Below are positions 33,175 to 45,782 of a stretch of 64,000 nucleotides of DNA, one piece after another. The stretch is from Patellaria atrata CBS 101060 (taxonomy: Eukaryota; Ascomycota; Dothideomycetes; Patellariales; Patellariaceae). A model generated the notes under the pieces. The model worked only from the letters and a program-made list of their open reading frames with translations, was not told the DNA's origin and did no database searches. Each line of letters opens with the position of its first letter. Position 1 is the stretch's first letter. A program made the position numbers and the translations under genes. The stretch is from assembly GCA_010093705.1 (NCBI GenBank), contig MU006104.1:556992-620991 (forward strand), read 5' to 3'.

Positions 33175-34107
33175 TTCATTTTTTGTATATAATCTGTAGA
33201 ATAACGATATCATTCGAGAATGAAGAGCTAGCAAAGGAATTTGGATTTGATGACTGTTGAGACACTGCTCGAGTAACCTCACATAGGAAAAGATACTACG
33301 CGTCAAATGATCGATATTACCGCAACGTATAGAACGTGATGGAGGGTTGGTTGCGTGTTTTTAAGACGTACGACATTTCTTGATCTAGCAAAAGAGAAAA
33401 CGTCGTGTAGGTAGTCAGCCCAGTCGATCGACATTAGGCCATACTAGAGATGTATCCGTGTGAGAATATGTGAGTAATCCAAATTTACGTGTGATGGTTT
33501 GATCCCACAATAATGGAAGGTTTGGGGGAAAACCAAGGACCAGATTTCAGAAGATAGATGAGCTCACACCTCAGAGGCAGTTGGGTTACTAATCGCGTGC
33601 CCTTCTCCGATTGGACGATCCCTGACTATCAAGGTATCAAGACTGAATATATCTACGTATGACCTTCGCCTACCGCACCTCGTTATGCCGTCTGGGGTTA
33701 TTTTAACTTAGGAATATCATAACTATGTCATACCGTACACTGAGTCTAGGGAGAGGGATGAGCCTTAGTTCTAGCATATTCAATATAATAGTCTATGGTA
33801 AGAGATAAGTGGACAAACAAATTGAAGTTTTAGAACGTTAGAATGAATTCTCGATACCTCTAAAACTCCTAGAAGATTAATGTCTCGGTATTATAGTCAC
33901 ATATGAATATCAAAACTGGATGCAAGTCTTATGCACTGCCGTGCAAGGTCATTGCGCTGCTATTCTGTCATGGTTGGCATGGATTTTGTGTAAGATGTCA
34001 AGAAACCAACTATAGGAACGCAGAAAAGCGCCTAGGGTATGTAGATTCCCAGATCGAAGTAAGAAAAATGCATCCCTAACGCCAGCAATGCAAGCTCAAC
34101 ACGTGAA
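33175..34107. other. Intergenic, 933 bp, convergent ends
   Basis: 3' flanks of paralog B and KRE33. No coding or repeat signal was recognised. Confidence 0.5.
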
Positions 34108-37100
34108 TTACCGATTCTTTTTATGCTTCCGAGACTTCCCTTCCGTTGCCGCATTCGCTTCCTTCAGGGCTTCCTCTACAGCTTCCCCAACTTTTCGTTT
34201 TCCATGCCCTGGCTTGCTGGATTTGATACTGACGGTCATACTCTTTGCTCCAGTCTTTTGCGCTGCCCGAATCTGTCTTTCAGCTTCCTGCCAAGCCGCG
34301 CCTCCATCCGCTATCTTGTACCTACTCTCAAGTATTAGCCTACAAATATTAAGTGGGATGACATGCGCCTACCGATCGAGAGGTAATGCATCAATCATAT
34401 TCCTCATTCTCTCCCTCTCAGCTTTCTGCACCTCGTCTCCAGCCTCAGCTAGTTCCTGTCCTAGCTCCTGTGCAAGAGGTTTAAATCTTTGATCGTCTTT
34501 CATGTTCTCATTCTTTCCGTGTACTCCATTTTCGTCTCTTTCCTCGGGAGCTTGGGGTAGATCTGCCGCCGCCTCCTTCTCTAAAAGCTGACGGAAATGT
34601 GCAGTCACCTTTCGGATAACCTTAACGAACATTGCAAGCAGTTGAGATGAACCCAGACCCAGTTCTTTCTCCAGCTCTTCGAGGACTTTGCGTTGGAGAC
34701 CAATAGCCAGGAGTAGGGAAGTCTGAACTCCTGAGAGATTGATTGATGACTTTAATCGTCCGGTAAAGTACAGTCGTGCGATCTCAGGAAGCATGTCCAA
34801 AATGACATGATAGTCCAACATGTTATTTGCATAACTATCCAGCCGTTTCAAATCGAAAGGTGAAAAAAACGAGTCGAGCTCGGATTTCGTTAGTTGGATG
34901 GCTGAACCTGATGTATCTAACTTTATTCCTTGAGACGCAGACTCGTCAATGCTTAGAGCAGTGATCGAAGGAAAAGAGCGAAACTGATAAGAAAGTAAAG
35001 AAAGGAAGCGACGGTGAAAATCCTTAGCGAAGACTCCAAGCCAGCTAGGATCAGCATCGGAGACGTCTAATGTGCGAAGCATTACGCAAGTATGCTCCCC
35101 GGTAAGATCATTCGGTGTCTGGCGCAAATATACTGGAACAAATGAAGATCGCTTCCAGAATTTATGGAGAGTGGAAGTTAAACCATAACTAACGCCAACA
35201 TAATCTAGATGGGGAGCTTTTCGTTCCGAGAGTCGAGCAAATAATGGTGGCATGCTGTTGATGTCGCGAATCTTGATGTTATCTTGGAGTAGAGTAGATT
35301 TTTCAAGCTCCTGGTCTGTAACTCTAACCATCTCCTCTGCCGCCTTGGGCTCTTCTTCTGATAAACTGGCGAACTTCCCCTCGTAGAAGTCGATAAGTAA
35401 ATTGAGGGCTCGAGAACCGTAACCCATGCCAATGTAATCTGGATTGGTAGCTATTCGTACGATCCTTGCGCCAGATAGGCCAGCAAACTCCTCATCTTGG
35501 AACTGCTGGCTCACAAGCCAGGGTATTAGATCACCCCCTGCTCTCTGACCACGACTCAAGCTATTGAGAACACTTTCCTTACTGATCTGTCCTTCCATTG
35601 CAACTTGAATGACACAAAGTGGCTCTGGTAATCGGTCCTCGGATACAGGGGCGACGAGGGCGAAAAGTTGATGAGCTGGCGCATCGGACATCAACTGGAG
35701 GTCATTAGGGGAGTTTTTGTAATGGCTGGCCACATACAGAGCCATCATATGTTGTAAGAACTTTTCAGGGACTGGATGAAAGGAAAAGAGAGCATCTCTA
35801 TTGACATGTAGAAGTTCACAATCTGAAGGATGGGGACAGCCTCTAGTGCCCATTTTGGATCGTGGTAATGTAGCTTCAAGGCAGAGAAGGGTGTTCAACC
35901 ACTTTTCAACTGCGTCACCAGGTGCGTAGCGAATAGGCTCCGAGAGTGTGATTTCTCTAAGGGTACGACCACCAACGGATTTCTCTGAAGTATCTTTCGA
36001 AATCTTGCTTGAGGATCGATCGATCTCTGCTTCATCAGCACCTGGATTTTTACCGCCGCCCCGCGATTGTTGGCGTAATTGCTGGATTAGTTTCAAGGAT
36101 AATGACCTTCCGGTACCTTCGTAGCCGTTAATCGTTGATGCCATAAATACCAAATAAGGTCCCATCAATTTTTTGACTAGAGGGAGCGGTATCGCTGCAG
36201 CTTCGTCTATCACTAAGAGTTCTGCCTGACCTAGAGTATAAGCGTCCTGCGGTTGTATATATTGAATGGTTTGCCTATGTTGTCGATGAACGTTTACTCT
36301 GACAATTGCTTTATGGAACTCAGGGTTTGTAGACTGAATGATTGAGTAATCGACGTGATCCATGTAATTTAATGCGTCGAAGCCTTTGAAGATAAACTCA
36401 AACAGTGTTTTCAAATTTTCTGGGTTAGGAGATGTTATGAAGATGTTACTGTATCCATGAGCAACCGCTGCTGCGATAGCGACACCGAGTGTCGCCGACT
36501 TTCCACGTCCACGAGCAGCAGTTAGCGTAACGGTACCTTGTAGAGTTTTCTCAGCGATAGCATCGACGACAGTGAGCAAAGCTTTTGCTTGATCAACAGT
36601 TTTCGCTAATGTTATCAATGACCCAATAGGTTGTGAATCTGCAAGACTTTCTTTGATCTCTTCAAGTTCTCTAGCTTTGGGTGTTTTACCAACCAAGTCG
36701 GGATCTGGGGGAGGTAATTGTCGTACCGACTTCCCGCCCGATATGGGGAGGACATTGAGTTCATCATCCACAACTAGACAAGACTCACAACTTCCCAAGG
36801 ATAGGATAAAACGCTCGTTGAACCGTGCTGTAACATCTCCATGAGCTTCTGTCCTATACCTTGAGTGGATATCCATCGATAACGTATACAACTGCTTTAG
36901 GCTGTTCATGCCCTTCAGTAACAGCAATACCAAACCGCCACCCTCTACGGTTTCTATTGTTCTTGCCAATAAATTGGGAGTAATAGCCTCAAAGTCCTGA
37001 AGTATACACATGCCGTACGTATTTCCTAAGATCTTTTCCGTTTCCTTGTAGTAGACGTATCGAATATTTTGGGTGGAGACAAAGAGTTCGAAGGGATCTT

Positions 37101-37546
37101 CAGCGTCGACATCACGGATCCCACGCTTGATTTCTTTTTTTATTTTTGCTTCTCGCTTCTTTCGATGGCTACAAGGCAGTTAGAAATCCCTTATTGCTCA
37201 GAGCTGAAGCACAACCAACCTAGTAAACCCGAGAAGTTTATTTTTATATGCCCACAACACAGACTTGTTCAGTTTCACGTCTACGTTAAGAAGGATATGA
37301 TATAGGTTGACAATGACGTCTTTCTGTCGGTCCCCAACAATTACGAAGAAGCTCCGTTTCTTTTCCTAAGTCACCAAGATTGATCAGTCCGCTGTTGAGG
37401 CAAGGACGGAGCAACGAACTTGAGCCCCATTTCGTATTAATGCCGGAATACGGGAATCTCTACAGTGCAGTATTAGTTCGTAAATCTCATATGCGTAGAC
37501 TCAATCGAAATGCGCGCAATTGAGCATACATTGCTTTCTTGACCAT
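34108..37546 (-). CDS. KRE33: RNA cytidine acetyltransferase Kre33 (NAT10 family)
   Basis: Five exons: 37546-37530 (17 nt), 37459-37420 (40 nt), 37365-37220, 37168-34373 and 34321-34108; 1070 aa (yeast Kre33 1056, human NAT10 1025). The spliced N-terminus MVKKAIDSRIPALIRNG then EKKRSFFVIVGDRQKD is the invariant family start. The RecD-like helicase part has a Walker-A-like RGRGKS near residues 287-292, LLVIDEAAAIPLPLV (Walker B), and FMASTINGYEGTGRSLSLKL. The GNAT part includes RIVRIATNPDYIGMGYGSRAL, and the tail is Lys-rich (GKSRKHKKNR). In yeast it makes N4-acetylcytidine on 18S rRNA and some tRNAs, in the nucleolus. The first two coding exons are short enough to be missed by simple ORF calling; the first ATG of the long exon (37011) is internal. 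Confidence 0.97.
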
Positions 37547-38277
37547 TCTGTGCACCACCAAACTTTCCCACCACTTCGAAAAGAGGTCCCAATCCGAGTG
37601 TACAGTCCAGAGCTTTCCGAACCGTGATCGCAGATACTAAGTCTGTTATTGGAAGTGAGGCAAGAATAAAGAGGAAGTTTTGATAGTAACAATTTCACTG
37701 GATAGCTTTCTGTATCACGCACATCCCATCCGAACTACGAACTTTTTCTGCCGAAACTGTTTCACCGTCTAAAAGCTTGAGGTTGACCGCCCAAAAGAAG
37801 TTGGTCCGTGCATTTTCTCCTCGAGCGCTCGTAATTCAGATTGGAGCTCAGAAATACAAACTACAACTTCATGGATAGCGATACTAGATTAGATCAAGCA
37901 GTTCTTTATATCTAATAGATTTAAAACTTCACGGGTAGAGACCCGATTTTGAAAATTTACAGATTTGCAGCTCTTCGCCAGCTTATTAGTTCGACATGGT
38001 GGAATTGAGCTGCATCGAGCACGTGGGTCGACGGTGTGGCTATGAGAGCTTCAACGGACGATAAGTTACGAATAAGGTAAGCTACTTTCCTTCATTCTTT
38101 GAAGTAAATGTAGGTAATGTTACCCGTTCACGATACGGAAAAGCTGTTCGCTCCCGTGCACGTGAACTTCCTTTTTTCTAGTTCCACTGTTCACTCCGGT
38201 GAAATGGAACTCTTTCCATTACCCACTTTCTACCTTAATCTCCGCGTCGCGGGCGTGTTGTAAAACTATGCAACGTC
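37547..38277. promoter_or_regulatory. Divergent promoter region between KRE33 and the GT90 gene
   Basis: 731 bp between the two starts. It contains two CACGTG E-boxes (38020-38025, 38159-38164), paired GTTCACG/CGTGAAC sites (38126-38132, 38161-38167) and a nested inverted repeat at 38181-38210 with arms GTTCCA/TGGAAC and TTCAC/GTGAA. The inverted repeat lies 68 bp upstream of the GT90 start. The binding protein is unknown. Confidence 0.45.
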
Positions 38278-41200
38278 ATGGAGCGTTCAAAGTTACTCTC
38301 ATTGAGGTATTGTACTACATATGATTTTTTGCGCTGGCACCATTCCCTTACTGAAACTGTTTTAGTGGCCTAATTCTAGGCATTTGGTACGTCTCGACGA
38401 CTTATGAGACCTCTGCTACCTTTGAATACCCTTTACATTCTTTCGGCGTCATTCTATTATTTTGTGGCCTTGCAATACTGCTTACAGATAAACTGATACC
38501 CGTGGCCAAATCTGAGCTTTCTAGAGAATCTTATCTTTCTATAACACAAGAAGATCTAGATGGCTCAGTCGATCGTGCACACCTTCCAACTGATGGAATT
38601 CAAGGAAATACTGGGGCTTCAGAACAACAACTCCCTCTGCGGCGTCTAAGAGGTCGCATGATTTTGGTTCTACTGGCGGTTCTCTTGGCAGTATTAGGTA
38701 TTCGACTAGAATTGCTTCGTAGAATCATTGAGAATGTGCAGTGCTCTGATTTCAGTCCAGAGGTACGTATGTCACCTATACTAACATGTAGGATCGTATA
38801 CTAACAGAGCAAGCCATTTCTTCCCCTTTATGTTGCAGTCCATAACTACTGGCGTATTCAGAAGTATGCCTCGAACGACGCAGGAAATAAAGAAGATTCC
38901 TCCAAGGCGACCCACGATGGTGTATACACTCCGCTCCATCACAGAAGATTCAGCTCCGTTCTCATAACCTTTCTTCTCGGATGTAGTTGTGTTGTATCCT
39001 CTGCCCATGCGTCCGCGCCCACATCTACATACATTTGTGCACATTCATTACCTTATTCTCATATGATACCACTTTTTCAGTTACTTGGATTCCTATTCGA
39101 TTGCGTTATGCTCAGCATCCTTATTCGGTTTCTTGAACATACATCAGAAACGGGATCTCGAGGGTTCGAAAAGTTTTTTACACTTATAGGTTGGTTTTTG
39201 CTGGTATGTCCTGTCTGTCCCGCTTGAAACATAGACTTATCTGACTCTACGATCAGCTTGCTTCACTCATTCATATTATTATAGGCGTCACCGTATCTAT
39301 GTTAGCTTCGGTTGATCATATGTGGATATCCACTTTTCCGACTCCGTATCTCTTTCATCTGATCAAAATTTCTCTTGGCATTTCTGTTACCGTCGTATGT
39401 GCTCTGCGCTCGGTAAGTTGTTGCTCTTTAGGTCGCTTTCCGATGCGAATGTTCTACTAACTGATTAGTTGCAACACGTAAGTCTTATGACAACCTCAGT
39501 CATCATTATCTTTGTCGTTGCCTACTGTAGAGATGTAGTAATCGCATGGAGAAATTCTTTACCATATCCACCCGCTCCGGACACCGCTGCATTACTGGCT
39601 ATTCTCTTCATGGTGTTAATATTTGGAATGTACTTTCTTGCCGATACTGTAGCAGATCCGCGACACTACCCCTTTTCACGACCAACATTCCGTGCGATCC
39701 CGCGCTGGTTCATCCTCTCGCTTATACTACTATGTCTAAGTCGTGCGGGGCTTTGGCTCCTACGCCATGATGAAGTAAGGTCACATCCAATTGACATCTT
39801 GATTCACGAAGGCTTGGAACAGCATCAAACATGGTCGAAACAAGCTACGGCCTCGCAATCCTTAGGGGAGGCCGTTATGGCGTATGAAAAACGTTATGGC
39901 CGAAGTCCGCCGCCGAACTTCGATCACTGGTATGATTTTGCAAAAGCGCGGAGTTCTATAGTCATAGATGACTTTGATAATATCGAGAACGATCTTTTAC
40001 CCTTCTGGGCGTTAACTCCGGCTGTAGTTCGCCAAAGAACTTGGAATGTCATAGCTAATCCCGCACACTTTGTAGGAGGTATCTTGATTCGCGATGGTAA
40101 AGCGCAGATCAGTACAAACGTTGTACCTACACACAGATGGATGTTGGAAGGGGTGATACGGATGATCGATCAATTCTCCACCTGGCTTCCTGACATGGAT
40201 CTTGGCTTCAATCTCAACGATGAGTGCCGAGTAGCAGTACCATTTGAGGTCATTGAACCTCTGAAAGCTGAAGCTCAACGGCAGAAAACGGCGATTAGAG
40301 ATATTAAAGCTAAGACTTTCAGTCCAAACAGAGCGGATGTATGGTCAACCCTTCCTACTCAAGCTCCTCACGAGAAATTCTTCGAAGACGCCTCCGGACG
40401 CAAATCTTTCGCTAGCTGGGGTTCCATTGGGTGTGCTCCTAAATCACGCGCACGAACTGAAAGTTGGTGGAATAAGAAACATATCTGTACCGAATGCACG
40501 AAACCCCATTCTCTGGGCCAATTCGTCTCGAATTGGACTCTCGCGGCGGATATTTGTCACCAGCCGGATATTGCAGATCTCCATGGTTTCTATATCTCCC
40601 CAGCTTCTTTTAAAACCACGCGACATCTTCTACCTGTCTTCAGTCAGAGTAGAGTTTCGACCTACAATGACATTCGCTACCCTTCAGCCTGGAATTACAT
40701 GGACAAAGTCGCATATGCGCCAAGCGACGAATACCCTGATGTCCCCTATGAAAATAAAACGAACACCCTCTTTTGGCGCGGAGTTACTTCTGAGGGAGTG
40801 TCCTCAGGCAGGGGAGCTTGGAGAGGCATGGCACGGCAACGCTTCGTCCATGAAGCAACTAATTTAACATCACCACGGACTATGCTATTCTCATATACAA
40901 CTTCAATCAACCGGACCTTCATTTATAGACAGGTTGAGCCCTCAGATGTGGGTAATATTCTAAGCACAGATGTTCGCTTGACGGAAATAGCACGGTGTGG
41001 TCAACAAGATTGCTTTGATCAAAAGCGTGAATTTGGACTTGGGAACAAAACAGACTTTCAAGAGCACTGGAATTATCGTTATTTGTACGACGGCGATGGT
41101 GCTGGATTTAGCGGTCGTTTCCTACCATTTCTTCAGTCAGGGAGTCTACCCTTCAAGACAGCACTATTTCGTGAGTGGTATGAAGGAAGGTTAACGGCGT

Positions 41201-41466
41201 GGGTACATTTTGTACCCCTAGACTTGAGACTACATGGGCTGTGGAGCACACTTGCTTACTTTTCTGGAGTTGGTGATCGACTCGGCAATTCCCAGGTTTC
41301 CACAGAGGGAAAGGAAAAGGAAGGCCAGCTCATCGCAAACGCAGGAAGAGAATGGGCAGCAAAAGTTCTTCGGAAAGAAGACATGGAGATCTACTTCTTC
41401 CGACTCCTTCTAGAGTGGGGACGGTTAACTGACGATCGTAGGGATGAGATTGGATATAAGTTGTAA
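38278..41466 (+). CDS. CAP10-type glycosyltransferase family 90, multi-pass membrane protein
   Basis: Five exons (38278-38306, 38366-38762, 38808-39203, 39257-39412, 39469-41466) give 991 aa. The first ~410 residues hold about nine or ten hydrophobic membrane segments, for example FGVILLFCGLAILL, MILVLLAVLLAVLGI, LLASLIHIIIGVTVSML, TTSVIIIFVVAYC and WFILSLILLCLSRAG. The C-terminal lumenal part is a CAP10/GT90 domain with NTLFWRGVTSEGVSSGRGAWRG, QRFVHEATN, YRYLYDGDGAGFSGRFLPFLQSGS, LFREWYEGRLTAWVHFVPLDLR and FRLLLEWGRL. Cryptococcus CAP10/CAP1-type relatives transfer xylose in polysaccharide assembly in the Golgi. The acceptor in this fungus is not known. Three GTAAGT/GTATGT donors and CTAAC branch sites support the splicing. 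Confidence 0.88.
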
Positions 41467-41933
41467 TCGATTCATATGTATTTAGTTTGGGGTTAAATAC
41501 TGTCCCCCTTCTGTAGATTTTGGATAGAGCTGGAGCTTTCATGGATATACCCGTAATATAGACTCTTTTTCAGAGGCATGTATTTTCCATTAAAGCTGAA
41601 AATCTTCCCTAGTCCAAAGGTATTTCTATCCATCTTCCCCGCCAGATTTCTCGTCGGCCTCAGTTCGGTTCGAAGATCTAAACATAAGATATCGGATATG
41701 TGCACGGGTCTCTAATTGGGCAGCACGTGTGCGAACTGTGACAGGGAACGCTAGCGGGAAAATCGCGGGCGAAGCTCAATTTTCGCCCACTTCTAACCTC
41801 GAGCCCACGCTATCACTTATTTCTTTAGACATCTTCTTTTCCACCTTGTTGAGATTTTGCTCCAATAATACAGCAAACTAAGCTGTACCTACAATTAGTG
41901 ATTTGCTTTGAACCCTCATGTTTGATACTTCAA
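41467..41933. other. Intergenic, 467 bp
   Basis: 3' flank of the GT90 gene and RRN3 promoter. No specific element was recognised. Confidence 0.45.
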
Positions 41934-44075
41934 ATGGTTTCCATCGCTGCTGCGCCAGGCGCGTTTTCTAGCGATATTCCGAACCATCATCTTGCCTCAA
42001 AGCGCAAGTTCGCTGGTGAAGACGTTCACGATGACTTTCTACCCTCAAGTCTAGCCAAACGCCACAAAGTCGCTTTTGCCCCGGATGTTCAGATCCGTAT
42101 CATGGACGACTATAACAATAAACCGGAGATTCTGATACGAGAAGAGGTTCGTCGTGGCATAGATAACCATATTCTCGGCGATAGTGCAGGATATGATCAG
42201 CTCAAGCACTTATTCACCGCGGAACCTGGCACCGAAGAAGCTCCAAGCACGCCTCTGCTTCAAAAATATGTTTCAGCACTCATCAATCATATCAGCATGC
42301 TCAAAAAGAATTGTTCAAGTCTTGTCCACGCCATCTTAGACTGTGACTGGTTAGGAAGAGACGAACGATTTGTGGCCTTATATACCCGGTTGTTAGAAAG
42401 TCTCTTGTCTGCTCACGGAGGTTATGCTACCTCTGTTCTCGAAATGGTTGTTACCAACTTTGTTGATTGTAGGTCGCGTCACTCGCGCAGATACATTTCT
42501 CGTGCTTACACCTTGGCAGTACCGCCGTCTACTGGACAGTTACCGGGCAATGTACCGGTTAATAAATCGGAACTACAAGCTAGAGCTCATAGGGTCCTCA
42601 AATCCCTACTCACTCGAATTCCGTCTGCTAGTTCATCGCTTGCTCCTATTCTCTCCGCTACATTTCCGTTTTCTACCGATTCTACTCGCGCCCACATCGA
42701 ATATACTCAAAACCTACTTTTCCTTACTACCTACACCCCTGAATTGAAAGGCCAAATACTAGCTCTGATCATCGAAAAGCTGGTTAAGATTGACGTACAG
42801 ATCCAGGTTGATATGGAGGATCTCGAGGACGAATTGGAAGAGAATTTGGTTGGAGATATAGTTGAAGGGCATGGGCGCTTTCACGAAGAAGATGAGGAAG
42901 GTGATCTTAGCGAAGTTGAATCTGACACGCCAAGTAGAGGGAGTGTTGCGGACGAGGAAGAGCGATTAAACCATCTTAAACAATCGATCGTCAAGCTAGA
43001 CACCATCATGGATCTACTTTTCAATTACTACCACCCCATCTTCTCCAAGGGCACGCAATCAGAGAGTATCGAGGCTTTCGAACACCTTCAGCTCCAATTC
43101 TCTTCGACCATTCTTCCGACTTACCGTTCTCGGCATACACAATTTCTACTTTTCCACTTCGGACAGTCCTCACCAGTTCTTATCGAGAGATTTGTTGGCT
43201 CATGTGCGAAATTGTCCTTCGATAAAAACCAGCCTCATTTCCTTCGGCTCTCGGCTGCTGCATACTTAGCCAGCTTTATCGCACGTGGCGCGCACGTATC
43301 CCGCACCGTTGTAAACGACGTTTTTGACGTACTCGGAAATCACCTCGATAACCTTCGCCGTACTCATGAACCCTCATGTGTTGGTCCAGACCTCCAACGA
43401 TACGGGGCGTACTATGCTCTGGCACAGGCCTTACTTTACATTTTCTGTTTTCGATGGCGCGACCTCGTCATCAGTGAAGAATACGACGATGAAGATGATG
43501 AAGACATCCTTTTGGAAGGCAGAGATTTAAGTTGGGCCCGCGGAATCAAGGACCTACTTACGCGCAACATCTACTCTAGACTCAATCCGCTCAAAATCTG
43601 CTCACCTGCCATTGTCACGCAGTTCGCTCGTTTTGCCCATCACCTTCGGTTTATGTATGTCTTTCCACTCATAGAGACGAACAAAAGAATTCGATTTTCG
43701 CGTTCAGTGATGTCGTCAGCTCGAATTAGTGGTATGGGGGAACGAGAGACATCCTTATCAACTAAGCGCGGTGACGATGCATTTCAGCTGGATGCCTACT
43801 TCCCTTTCGATCCTTACAGTTTACCTCGAAGCAGAAGGTGGCTTTCTAGCGATTATATTGAGTGGAAGAGCATACCTGGGCTTGACGATAGCAAGAATAA
43901 CGAAGATATAGATGAGGACGACGACGACGACGACGACGATGAGGACGATGATGATGATAGCGATTCCCCGACTAGTGTAGATGACAGCGAGTCTGACGAT
44001 GATGATAACGCCGAAGATGGAATGCTGTTGGCGCACTTCGACAGGACAAGCACCGACACCGAGGGTAGTCCATGA
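41934..44075 (+). CDS. RRN3: RNA polymerase I initiation factor Rrn3
   Basis: A single exon of 713 aa. The start is taken at MVSIAAAPGAF because the upstream in-frame codons lack an ATG. The protein is helical throughout. Rrn3-family blocks include SALINHISMLKKNCSSLVHAIL, DCDWLGRDERFVALYTRLLESL, VLEMVVTNFVD, a HEAT-like core with HLKQSIVKLDTIMDLLFNYY, FLRLSAAAYLASFIARGAHV and RWLSSDYIEWKSIPGL. Two acidic stretches lie near residues 330-350 and 665-690. The second is a long run of Asp from a GAC repeat (about 43916-43965). Rrn3 (TIF-IA) bridges Pol I and the core factor at rDNA promoters. The factor is tied to growth control through phosphorylation in other organisms. Confidence 0.92.
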   Translation: MVSIAAAPGAFSSDIPNHHLASKRKFAGEDVHDDFLPSSLAKRHKVAFAPDVQIRIMDDYNNKPEILIREEVRRGIDNHILGDSAGYDQLKHLFTAEPGTEEAPSTPLLQKYVSALINHISMLKKNCSSLVHAILDCDWLGRDERFVALYTRLLESLLSAHGGYATSVLEMVVTNFVDCRSRHSRRYISRAYTLAVPPSTGQLPGNVPVNKSELQARAHRVLKSLLTRIPSASSSLAPILSATFPFSTDSTRAHIEYTQNLLFLTTYTPELKGQILALIIEKLVKIDVQIQVDMEDLEDELEENLVGDIVEGHGRFHEEDEEGDLSEVESDTPSRGSVADEEERLNHLKQSIVKLDTIMDLLFNYYHPIFSKGTQSESIEAFEHLQLQFSSTILPTYRSRHTQFLLFHFGQSSPVLIERFVGSCAKLSFDKNQPHFLRLSAAAYLASFIARGAHVSRTVVNDVFDVLGNHLDNLRRTHEPSCVGPDLQRYGAYYALAQALLYIFCFRWRDLVISEEYDDEDDEDILLEGRDLSWARGIKDLLTRNIYSRLNPLKICSPAIVTQFARFAHHLRFMYVFPLIETNKRIRFSRSVMSSARISGMGERETSLSTKRGDDAFQLDAYFPFDPYSLPRSRRWLSSDYIEWKSIPGLDDSKNNEDIDEDDDDDDDDEDDDDDSDSPTSVDDSESDDDDNAEDGMLLAHFDRTSTDTEGSP

Positions 44076-44412
44076 GATGATGGTGGCCGATAGATTCATT
44101 GAGCGTAGGATTTAGTATATTTTTCTCAGCATTGGTCTCGAATTTTGGACGGATTAATGGGCATTTAGCGTGGCGTTCGGATACGATGATACGACCACTA
44201 AAAGAGTGCATGGGCATACGGATTTGATACTTAAGGATGAGCCTTTTATTAGTTTATCGAGTAGAAAGAACTAACAAGATGTGATTCGTGGTCTCGTATC
44301 AGTATAAGCCTTTCTTCCTTCAAATATTTCACCAAATTATTCCATGATAATGATGTCCCATATGTTCCCATCGTGTTCAAAAATGCAATTGAGCAAGTGC
44401 TAACTCTCCACA
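44076..44412. other. Convergent 3' flanks, 337 bp
   Basis: It separates the RRN3 stop and the minus-strand 120-aa gene stop. Nothing was recognised. Confidence 0.45.
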
Positions 44413-44843
44413 TTAGGAGAGACCTAGCGGGTTCCTTGCATTCCCCTTCGTCTGATAACCTGAGGTACTCGAGCCCGGATTCGCCTTAGCCTGTCTCTCG
44501 ATTTTGACACTTTCCTTGCTCCTCGCTAGGGCGAGAGGGTTTGAAGCGGTAGAACTCCTCGAGCCTGTTGCGCCTGTCGAGTTCTTGATATTGTTCCCGT
44601 ATTCTTTAACGGTATCACCCCAATTACGTGTGGCGTCTGTTACGCTGCGAAATACGAGTAATTAGCGGATCTATAATTACAAAGGAAGTACATGGAGGGA
44701 TAAGTATCATACCTATTGCCAGCATTTCTTCCCGCTCCTGAAACGCCGTTTCCGAGACCGTTGATAACGGTGCCGGTGAAGTTGCCAGCGGCCGAGACCC
44801 CAGAATTGTATGTTCGTGTGATCCAGCTGTCATTAGGTGCCAT
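44413..44843 (-). CDS. Small Gly/Asn/Ser-rich protein, unknown function
   Basis: Two exons (44843-44713, 44644-44413), 120 aa. The spliced product reads MAPNDSWITRTYNSGVSAAG, NFTGTVINGLGNGVSGAGRN, then SVTDATRNWGDTVKEYGNNI, a Ser/Thr-rich part and a basic C-terminus ending ARNPLGLS. The intron is 68 nt (44712-44645) with a GTATGA donor. The first half has regular Gly/Asn/Val spacing that would form an amphipathic helix. It recalls small stress-induced proteins found across ascomycetes, but I cannot name the family. No signal peptide or membrane segment was seen. Confidence 0.6.
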
Positions 44844-45782
44844 GTTGATATCAGATTGTTATTATTTTGTGTCTTGTGGCCTTCAGTTTAATATGATTCA
44901 CATTGTTTGAATATTTCGGATTCGATATTGACAACAGGCTTGATATTTCACTTAAGAGGGCGAATAACGTCATCAAAAGGGCTGCTGCAGGTTAACTAGC
45001 AAACGGGTGTGGCGGGGCAGGATGATTCGCCTAGGCCCGATAGCCTGGCGCCCTTCAGTTTGGGCATATTTCGTAGTGGGGATGGTGTAGAATGCCGGCT
45101 GGGAAAAGGGACCGGGATGTCGCAGCCGACGGTCTCGGCCAAGATCCTCAAACGACGACATCTTTTCCTTTCTGCCCCTTTTAGTCGAACCTCATATGCT
45201 CTTTCATAGAGAATAATTCTGAATAATATTCCGCCACATTGGAAACCTGCGCTTAAGGCATCTTTTTGCTATGAACTGGGTCGTTCTGTATGAGGAGGAA
45301 TGAAGAATCGTATTGTGATACAGCTCTAACATCGACTTCACAGACCTGAAGAAAACAGTGGTTGACAGGTCTCACAAACTGTCCGGCATATTTGATACCG
45401 TTTAGAATCCCATTATTCACCATCATTCACCTGTCCTCGACCTACCATATATTCACATTGAATACGTTCACGCACGTCAGGCTTTTCCCCCCGCTTTATC
45501 ATGTCGTACCTACCGAATCCATGTCTATGAAGAATTGGAAGGAGCGTCTTCACCTTCACCTTCCGCCGTCCCGGGCAACCAAGTCAAGATATCTCGTGAT
45601 CAGCAAACGCGCCTACTTACACGCGTTTGTTGATATCTCTCAACCACATAACTTTGTAAGTTCATGTTCTACCGCAACTTCTCCATCTTCTACTTTCCTT
45701 CTCTCTCAATCTCCGCCTTTCACCTTCCACCTTCCACATTCGTGGCTTCGGCCGCGCTTTCTACATCTGTTCTTTCTTCATA
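44844..45782. other. Intergenic, 939 bp, divergent promoters
   Basis: Promoter region for the 120-aa gene (-) and the Ste20-type kinase (+). The frame at 45362-45967 runs through the kinase start in another phase and is rejected. The last 150 bp before 45783 are rich in CTTCC, as in fungal leaders. Confidence 0.5.
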
